Positions 59,379-64,000 of a DNA stretch of 64,000 nucleotides are shown piece by piece. The stretch is from Isoptericola dokdonensis DS-3. GTDB taxonomy: Bacteria > Actinomycetota > Actinomycetes > Actinomycetales > Cellulomonadaceae. Position 1 is the stretch's first letter. Each line of letters opens with the position of its first letter. The stretch is taken from contig NZ_CP014209.1 of assembly GCF_001636295.1 (NCBI RefSeq), positions 186,001-250,000 of the forward strand. Direction: 5' to 3'. The position numbers and the translations under genes are program-made. The notes beneath the pieces were generated by a model that was not told where the DNA came from, searched no databases, and saw nothing but the letters and a program-made list of their open reading frames with translations.

Positions 59379-60304
59379 GCCGCATCGCCGAGTCGCTGTT
59401 CTGGATCGGACGGTACGTGGAGCGGGCGGACGACACCGCCCGGATCCTCGACGTCCACGTCCAGATGCTGTCGGAGGAGCCGTGGGCGGAGGAGTCGGCG
59501 GCCTGCCGCACCCTGCTCGCGATCATGGACCACCCGGCCACGCCGGAGGACGGCCCGGTGGGGCGGGAGACGCTGCTGCGGCTGCTCGCCCACGACCGGG
59601 CGAACCCGTCGGCCATCGCGGGCGCCCTGGTGGCGGCGCGGGAGAACGCGCGCCGGGCGCGCGAGATCGTCTCGACCGAGCTGTGGGAGACCCTCAACAC
59701 GACGCGCAACGACGTGTCGAAGATCGGCCGGTCCCGCCGGCCGCACGAGTTCTTCGCGTGGGTGCGCGAGCGCGCCGCCGTCGTGGCGGGCCTCATGGAG
59801 TCCGCGACCCCGCACGACGCGACCTGGCACTTCATGGTGCTCGGCCAGTCGATCGAACGGGCCGACATGACGGCCCGGCTGCTGACGACGCAGGCCCGCC
59901 TGGGCTCGGCCGGGCCGGGCTGGACGAGCGTGCTGCGCTCGTGCGGCGCCCACGAGGCGTACCTGCGGGCGCACCGCGGACGCACCTCCGACGACGACGC
60001 GGCGGGCTTCCTCGTCCTGGACCGGCTGTTCCCGCGGTCCATCGTGTACGCGCTCGGCTCGGCGGACCGTGCGCTGCGGGCGCTGGAGCCGGTGGAGTCC
60101 CGCCGCGAGGTGAGCGACGAGGCGGTGCGCGAGCTCGGCGTCGTCCGCTCCCGCCTGGAGTTCGCCCGCCGGTCGGACACGATCGAGGACCTGCCGGCCG
60201 TCATGGAGCAGGTGCAGCAGGCGTGCTCGCGGGCGAGCGTCGCGGTGCGCGACCGGTACTTCCCGTCGACGGTGTCGACGGCCTGGGTGGGGGAGGCGCT
60301 GTGA
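59372..60304 (+). CDS. Alpha-E domain-containing protein
   Basis: A 310-residue all-helical alpha-E (DUF403) protein. The N-terminus [28 protein letters not shown] is diagnostic (quoted in part), followed by [21 protein letters not shown] and [18 protein letters not shown], an internal echo of the first motif. The conserved Glu/Arg/Asp residues suggest a catalytic or metal site, but the activity is unknown. ATG 59372 lies inside the end of the ATP-grasp gene (overlap of seven bases), and the stop overlaps the next gene by GTGA, so all three are coupled. Confidence 0.92.
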   Translation: [310 protein letters not shown]

Positions 60305-61143
60305 GCCTGGTCAGGGTGGTGCACCGGACGGCGTTCACGTACGGGTCGCCGGTGACGGCGTCGTACAACGAGGCGCGGATGCGTCCCGTGCAGGACGACC
60401 GCCAGCAGGTGCGGTCGGCGCGGCTGACGGTGGCCCCGCACACGTGGACGGACACGTACCGCGACTACTGGGGCACGCCGGTGACGATCTTCGAGGTGCT
60501 GGAGCCGCACGAGCACCTGGAGATCGTCGCGGAGTCCACGGTCGAGGTGACCGGCTCGCCCGGCGCACCGCAGGACGCCCCGGACTGGGAGGCGCTGGGC
60601 GGCGGCCCCGTGCTGGACGCGTACCCGGCGTTCCTGGCGACCACGCCGACGACGGTCGTGCCCGACGACGTCGCGGCGCTCGCGCTCGACGTGGCGAGCG
60701 GTCTCGGGCCGGCCGAGGCGGCCGAGGCGATCTGCGGGGAGGTGCGCGACCGGCTGGACTACGTGCCGGGCGTGACCACGGTGCACAGCCCGGCGTCGGA
60801 CGCGTGGACCTCCGGCCAGGGGGTGTGCCAGGACATGGCCCACCTGGCGATCGGGGCGCTGCGCTCGGTCGGCATCCCGGCCCGCTACGTCTCGGGCTAC
60901 CTGCACCCGCGCGCCGACGCCGCGGTGGGGGAGACCGTGGTGGGGGAGTCGCACGCCTGGCTGGAGTGGTGGGTGGGCCGCTGGGTCGCCTACGACCCGA
61001 CGAACCGCCGGTTCGCCGGGGGTGACCACGTGGTGGTCGGCCGCGGGCGGGAGTACGGGGACGTGCCGCCCCTCAAGGGTGTGTACGCGGGGCCGGGCGC
61101 CAGCGACCTGGAGGTCGCCGTCGAGATGACGCGGCTCGCCTGA
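60301..61143 (+). CDS. Transglutaminase-like cysteine peptidase family protein
   Basis: A 280-residue transglutaminase-like protein. An N-terminal beta domain (about 1-100, VVHRTAFTYGSPVTASYNEARMRP) precedes the catalytic core with the Cys in SGQGVCQDMAHLAIGALR (Cys about 176), the His in GESHAWLEWWV and the Asp in AYDPTNRR. The triad is intact. It is probably a peptidase or amide-forming enzyme that works with the ATP-grasp and alpha-E proteins. GTG 60301 overlaps the alpha-E stop. The stop codon forms one end of an 18-base palindrome shared with the convergent hydratase. Confidence 0.9.
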   Translation: MSLVRVVHRTAFTYGSPVTASYNEARMRPVQDDRQQVRSARLTVAPHTWTDTYRDYWGTPVTIFEVLEPHEHLEIVAESTVEVTGSPGAPQDAPDWEALGGGPVLDAYPAFLATTPTTVVPDDVAALALDVASGLGPAEAAEAICGEVRDRLDYVPGVTTVHSPASDAWTSGQGVCQDMAHLAIGALRSVGIPARYVSGYLHPRADAAVGETVVGESHAWLEWWVGRWVAYDPTNRRFAGGDHVVVGRGREYGDVPPLKGVYAGPGASDLEVAVEMTRLA

Positions 61144-61158
61144 GGGGCGCGCCCCTCA
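61141..61158. terminator. Palindrome containing both converging stop codons
   Basis: TGAGGGGCGCGCCCCTCA is a perfect 18-base palindrome. Its first three bases are the transglutaminase stop and its last three, read on the other strand, the hydratase stop. Confidence 0.55.
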
Positions 61159-61650
61159 CCGGCCCTCGAAGCGGGGGGCCCGGCGCTCCAGGAACGCCGA
61201 GACGGCCTCGCGATGGTCCGCGGTACGGCCGAGGGCGTCCTGCTCGACGGCCTCCGCGGCGAGCGTCTCCGCCAGGGTGCGGGTGGGGGCCGCGGCGACG
61301 AGCCGCTTGGAGGCGGCCTGGGCGAGCGGGGGACCGGCGGCGAGCCGTGCGGCCAGCGAGGCGGCACGGGCGGCGACGTCGTCCGCCGGGACGACGGTGC
61401 CGGCCACGCCCCACCCGACGGCGTCGGTGGCGGTGAAGGTGTCGCCGAGCAGCACCAGCTCCCGGGCCCGCGCCGCACCCACCGCCCAGGTGAGGGTCGC
61501 CGAGAGCCCCGAGTCGAAAGTGAGCCCGACGCCGCCGAACGCGCACCCGAGGACGGCGTCGTCGGCGAGCACCCGCAGGTCGCACGCGAGCGCGATCCCC
61601 AGCCCGGCGCCGACGCACGCCCCGTGCACGGCGGCGTGCGGAGCGGTCCC
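61156..61650 (-). pseudogene. Enoyl-CoA hydratase/isomerase, 5'-truncated
   Basis: The visible part encodes about 155 residues of the crotonase family, from PHAAVHGACVGAGLGIALACDLRVLADDAVLG (oxyanion-hole and cofactor region, quoted in part) through GVGLTFDSGLSATL and the C-terminal helix DHREAVSAFLERRAPRF. Functional enzymes have about 90 more residues at the N-terminus, with the first beta-strands and the GxDL oxyanion loop; these are missing. Upstream in this frame the translation turns into Arg/Pro-rich sequence that belongs to another gene in another frame. The junction lies near 61640-61655. The gene is thus a remnant, cut by acquired DNA to its right. Confidence 0.75.
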
Positions 61651-61718
61651 CCGGCCGAGGCATCGATCTGTACGACGGTCGCGTCGTCGATCTCGGCCGG
61701 TCCCACGTCGACACTCAC
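61640..61718 (-). pseudogene. 5' end of an unidentified gene cut at the junction
   Basis: GTG 61718 overlaps the stop of the preceding small reading frame (GTGA) and starts VSVDVGPAEIDDATVVQIDA, which then runs into out-of-frame hydratase sequence. It looks like the first about 22 codons of an operon gene from the right-hand segment whose remainder was lost at the junction. I do not recognise the protein. Confidence 0.4.
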
Positions 61719-61945
61719 TGGCCCGTAGCCGGCTTGGGGCAGCCGGGCGCGTTAGGGTCCGCCAGATGCTCCCCACAGCCGCGGCACGCGTTGTCGGCGT
61801 CGTAGGTAGGCCCGTCGTCGTCGGGCGCGATGACGAGGGTGAAGGTGTTGGCCAGCGGGTCCTCTTCGTCAGCGATGCCGTGCCAGGCCAGCACCGCGGC
61901 GTAGTCAACTCCGGTCAGGACGGCCAGCGCGTGCGCGTAGCCGAT
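61715..61945 (-). CDS. Small cysteine-containing protein, start unclear
   Basis: A frame of 76 sense codons directly after, and in phase with, the stop of the 135-residue hypothetical protein. It translates well as IGYAHALAVLTGVDYAAVLAWHGIADEED (first part), then APDDDGPTYDADNACRGCGEHLADP and ends GCPKPATGQ. The CxxC plus a later Cys could form a small zinc site. A normal start is GTG 61894 (59 residues); no ATG or GTG lies earlier in frame. Either translation restarts at the TGATC junction, or the TGA at 61946-61948 is a nonsense mutation in a once longer gene of about 212 residues. Confidence 0.5.
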   Translation of the reverse strand: MGYAHALAVLTGVDYAAVLAWHGIADEEDPLANTFTLVIAPDDDGPTYDADNACRGCGEHLADPNAPGCPKPATGQ

Positions 61946-62353
61946 TCACCGGCCCGTCTCGACGACGAAGTGGTCGGCGGCGGCAGGGTGCCGGGTCGCC
62001 GCGAACGCATGCTCGTAGGCGGCCACCAGCGTGGTCACGTCGTCGAGATCCTTACGGGTCAGGCGCTCGCGGTTGAGGTGCTCGCCGAACGGGAAGCCGC
62101 GACCGGGGTGGTTCGCGGCCTCGAGCTCGTCCGCGGTGGGCGCGGCCTCGACGAGGAACATGGCCGGGCGGTCGTTGCGGTCGACTCCCTTGTGGGCGGC
62201 GACCGGGAGCCACCAGGCCTCGACGTAGCGGTCGCAAGCCTCGCCTGCCGGCTCAGGGGGTCGAGACTCGAGGGCAGTGGCGACCGCCTCGGCAGCGTCT
62301 ATCTCGCTGTGCGCGATGACGTCGAAGACGACCGGGATCACGGAGTCGCGCAT
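61946..62353 (-). CDS. Hypothetical protein (135 residues)
   Basis: An unrecognised acidic protein of 135 residues that begins MRDSVIPVVFDVIAHSEIDAAEAVATAL, with a central WWLPVAAHKGVDRNDRPAMFLVEAAP and LTRKDLDDVTTLVAAYEHAFAATRHPAAADHF (both in part). ATG 62353 has a strong ribosome-binding site (AAGGAGG on the minus strand, overlapping the 3' end of the preceding gene). Base composition is lower in GC than the chromosome to the left. It forms an operon with the 133-residue gene upstream and the small cysteine protein downstream. It may belong to an integrated element; no function can be assigned. Confidence 0.7.
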   Translation of the reverse strand: MRDSVIPVVFDVIAHSEIDAAEAVATALESRPPEPAGEACDRYVEAWWLPVAAHKGVDRNDRPAMFLVEAAPTADELEAANHPGRGFPFGEHLNRERLTRKDLDDVTTLVAAYEHAFAATRHPAAADHFVVETGR

Positions 62354-62358
62354 CGGGC

Positions 62359-62760
62359 TCAGGCCTCCTTGACGAGCATGTGGTGCGCGAGGCCGCATGC
62401 GGACCCGCCCGTCGTGGGACAGGAGTTCCTCGACTTGCTGGATGAAGGGGATGGGCACGCAGCGGCCCGCAGGTTGGTCTGGGTCCAGTCCTGCGGGATG
62501 AAGCAGGTCTGGTGGTGGGTCCATCCGCCCCCGTGCCAGCGCAGGATGCTGGTCTGGTGCATGCCGGTGTGGTCGGCGCGCTCGGCGTCGCCGAAGTCGG
62601 CGAGGTCCAGGCTGATCTCTCCGGCGCGCGGGTCGCGAGCGTAGATCGTCTCGGTGGTCGTGCTGAGCACGCGGCACCACCCTTCACGGCCGGGCAGGCG
62701 GAACTGGTCGTCCGGAGGCAGGTCGGCGAGGTGCGTGCGTTCGAGCGTGGAAGTGGTCAT
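62359..62760 (-). CDS. Hypothetical protein (133 residues)
   Basis: An unrecognised protein that begins MTTSTLERTHLADLPPDDQFRLPGREGWC and includes TIYARDPRAGEISLDLADFGD, then HTGMHQTSILRWHGGG and TCFIPQDWTQTN. The last 30 residues are of low complexity (Ser/Pro) and end GLAHHMLVKEA. The middle resembles small beta-barrel proteins encoded on actinobacterial mobile elements, but I cannot name a family. ATG 62760 follows GGAGGACAGCACC on the minus strand. It stops five bases before the next gene, so the two form an operon. Confidence 0.65.
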   Translation of the reverse strand: MTTSTLERTHLADLPPDDQFRLPGREGWCRVLSTTTETIYARDPRAGEISLDLADFGDAERADHTGMHQTSILRWHGGGWTHHQTCFIPQDWTQTNLRAAACPSPSSSKSRNSCPTTGGSACGLAHHMLVKEA

Positions 62761-63003
62761 GGTGCTGTCCTCCGAAGGACGGGCAGGTGGTCAGGCTGCC
62801 GCTGTGGTTGGTGGTTTGACGCTACTGCTCGCCGCCGACGCCAGCGTGGCCCCTCGACTACCTCCACAGGACCACATGCCGCCCGTCCCTGCGTCTGCTT
62901 CCGGACGCGGGTCCCACTAGCAGCCATGGCCGGCGCCGGTGAGGATGGGACGCATGTACCCGTTCCTGATCCTCCAGATTCAGCAGCTTTCGGAGTGCAG
63001 CCG

Positions 63004-63771
63004 ATGACCTCCGCGGGCGCCGACGCACCGACGCCCGAGGAGCTCGCGGCCCACATCTCGGTCCAGTTCGACAGGTGGGGCCGACGCGTGGTTGCGCCGG
63101 CCTCTTGCGAGATCACGCCAGGCAGCGATCTCGCTCGCGACGGATCGCGGAAACTGCCTGGTGGCCGCGTGCTGGGCAAAGTGGTCTGGCGAGCACTAGC
63201 CACCGCGGGCGAACACGCAGCGGCCGCGGGCCATCTCCTGCGCGCCTACGACAACGCCGTCTTCGCCAAGCCCAACCTGACATGGGCGCGAACCACTCTG
63301 GTCGGCGCGGCGAAGGCGCTCTATGTTCTGGACCCGGACGACGCTGACGAACGTCGGGTACGTGCACTACGCCTGTTGCGCGCCGAGAGTGCAGACGTAC
63401 ACCGGCTGATCAAGGTCTGGCAGGGCGAAGGAGCTCTCGATCAGGAACTGTCGAAGGCCGCGGACGAACTGCAGCAGGACAGCGAAGCGGCCCTGGTCTC
63501 AATGCAGCAGAAGCCGGGGAGCCAAATCTCCGAATCGGCCCTCCTTGAAGCGGTTGCCCACCACCTCGACGGAGGACCGGCAAACCCGCTGGCTCGCGTC
63601 CAAGAACTGTGGAACACGACCTCGGGTATCGCGCACGCACGCACCTGGGCATGGGACACCGGCCTGGAGGACAGCACAGGAGCCGAGCAGGTTGTACGCA
63701 TCTGGATCCTGCCGATAGACCTGATGTACAGCGCTTGGGAGCTCTGGAACCAGAGGCGGGGCAAGGGCTAG
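63004..63771 (+). CDS. Hypothetical helical protein (255 residues)
   Basis: A mostly helical protein I do not recognise. Its first 60 residues include TPEELAAHISVQFDRWGRR, and the central part AGEHAAAAGHLLRAYDNAVFAKPNLTWARTTLVGAAKALYVL (in part) and LRLLRAESADVHRLIKVW suggest a four-helix bundle. Near the end WNTTSGIAHARTWAWDTG and WILPIDLMYSAWELW are Trp-rich. ATG 63004 follows CGGAGTG; an in-frame ATG at 62926 would add 26 residues with a weaker context. GC content is near 63%, well below the neighbours on the left. It lies in the region that looks acquired. Confidence 0.65.
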   Translation: MTSAGADAPTPEELAAHISVQFDRWGRRVVAPASCEITPGSDLARDGSRKLPGGRVLGKVVWRALATAGEHAAAAGHLLRAYDNAVFAKPNLTWARTTLVGAAKALYVLDPDDADERRVRALRLLRAESADVHRLIKVWQGEGALDQELSKAADELQQDSEAALVSMQQKPGSQISESALLEAVAHHLDGGPANPLARVQELWNTTSGIAHARTWAWDTGLEDSTGAEQVVRIWILPIDLMYSAWELWNQRRGKG

Positions 63772-63901
63772 GTGAGCAGCGGAACCGACCTGGTGCAGGG
63801 CATCCGCGAGCGCGGATCGGGTCCAGGAGCGGCAACTCACGAACCTGATCAGGCCGATGTGGCATTGAGTTGTCCCGCACCGAGATGGGACTATCGGCGG
63901 C

Positions 63902-64000
63902 ATGAGGAACGAACCCACCAGCGGGTACGAGGATCCGGCGCTCAACTACAGGGTCACCTGGAAGGTCGTGGACAGCGGCGGTGTCGTGGAGGAGCGGATC
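63902..64000 (+). CDS. N-terminal fragment of a hypothetical protein (runs off the window)
   Basis: ATG 63902 opens a frame of 33 codons to the right edge: MRNEPTSGYEDPALNYRVTW and then KVVDSGGVVEERI. No ribosome-binding site is obvious. The 130 bases between this and the preceding gene contain no clear feature. No function can be given. Confidence 0.4.
   Translation, partial: MRNEPTSGYEDPALNYRVTWKVVDSGGVVEERI

Noticed and set aside
61156..61908. Full-length reading of the hydratase frame as a 250-residue protein
   Set aside because: The first about 90 residues are Arg/Pro/Thr-rich, match no crotonase, and overlap a better coding frame with a coupled start and stop.
63772..64000. Open frame from GTG 63772 to the right edge
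   Set aside because: The translation is Arg/Gly-rich and overlaps the more convincing ATG 63902 frame.

Overview
The window is chromosomal DNA from a very GC-rich (about 74-75%) actinomycete. A CenC-type GH9 cellulase with a CelR/CebR-like operator, GTG starts with short -10-like hexamers directly upstream, a DtxR/IdeR-type iron box, a fused PntA and a vitamin K epoxide reductase homologue all suit the Micrococcales, probably Cellulomonadaceae or Promicromonosporaceae (for example Cellulomonas, Cellulosimicrobium, Isoptericola). Genus is an inference. I saw no rRNA, tRNA, CRISPR array, insertion sequence or origin. No gene-free gap exceeds 300 bases; the longest (22377-22654, 55732-55990, 62761-63003) are described in the neighbouring entries or are unremarkable.

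Layout. 1-9.3 kb: end of a membrane protein, PepSY membrane protein, formate/nitrite transporter, pntA-pntB transhydrogenase, ketopantoate-reductase-like protein, then mqo and a pyridoxamine-phosphate-oxidase gene on the minus strand; two Crp/GlxR-like palindromes lie upstream of mqo. 9.5-19.6 kb: coiled-coil membrane protein, epimerase, lipoprotein, siderophore-interacting protein under an iron box, quinone oxidoreductase, a CHRD surface protein coupled to a class F sortase, a cytosine-deaminase-like amidohydrolase and LigD. 19.7-25.6 kb: secreted SGNH esterase, secreted CBM13/beta-helix protein, a two-component system, a small membrane protein and Ku, the partner of LigD in end joining. 25.6-32.9 kb: START-like protein and TetR repressor divergent from a DHA2 efflux pump, metallophosphoesterase, DtxR-family regulator, second MFS pump, VKOR. 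32.9-41.8 kb: leuS followed by jetA-jetB-jetC of a Wadjet/MksBEF-type condensin, with no jetD.

41.8-55.7 kb: secreted FN3-like protein, glgP, degV, comEA-comEC, then a PimB-like glycosyltransferase and the GH9 cellulase lying between comEC and holA-rpsT. 56-61.1 kb: TRM11-like methyltransferase, orphan MazF-like protein, and a translationally coupled circularly permuted ATP-grasp / alpha-E / transglutaminase operon. From about 61.65 kb to the right edge the DNA changes: lower GC (about 63% in lines I counted), small unrecognised genes, and an enoyl-CoA hydratase gene whose 5' part is missing at the junction. This looks like the edge of an acquired segment that continues outside the window.

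The observations I rate highest are the jetABC set without jetD, the truncated hydratase at an island boundary, a 20-bp tandem repeat family present at two distant gene ends, paired Crp-like sites 52 bp apart before mqo, and a non-LPXTG sorting signal next to its candidate sortase.
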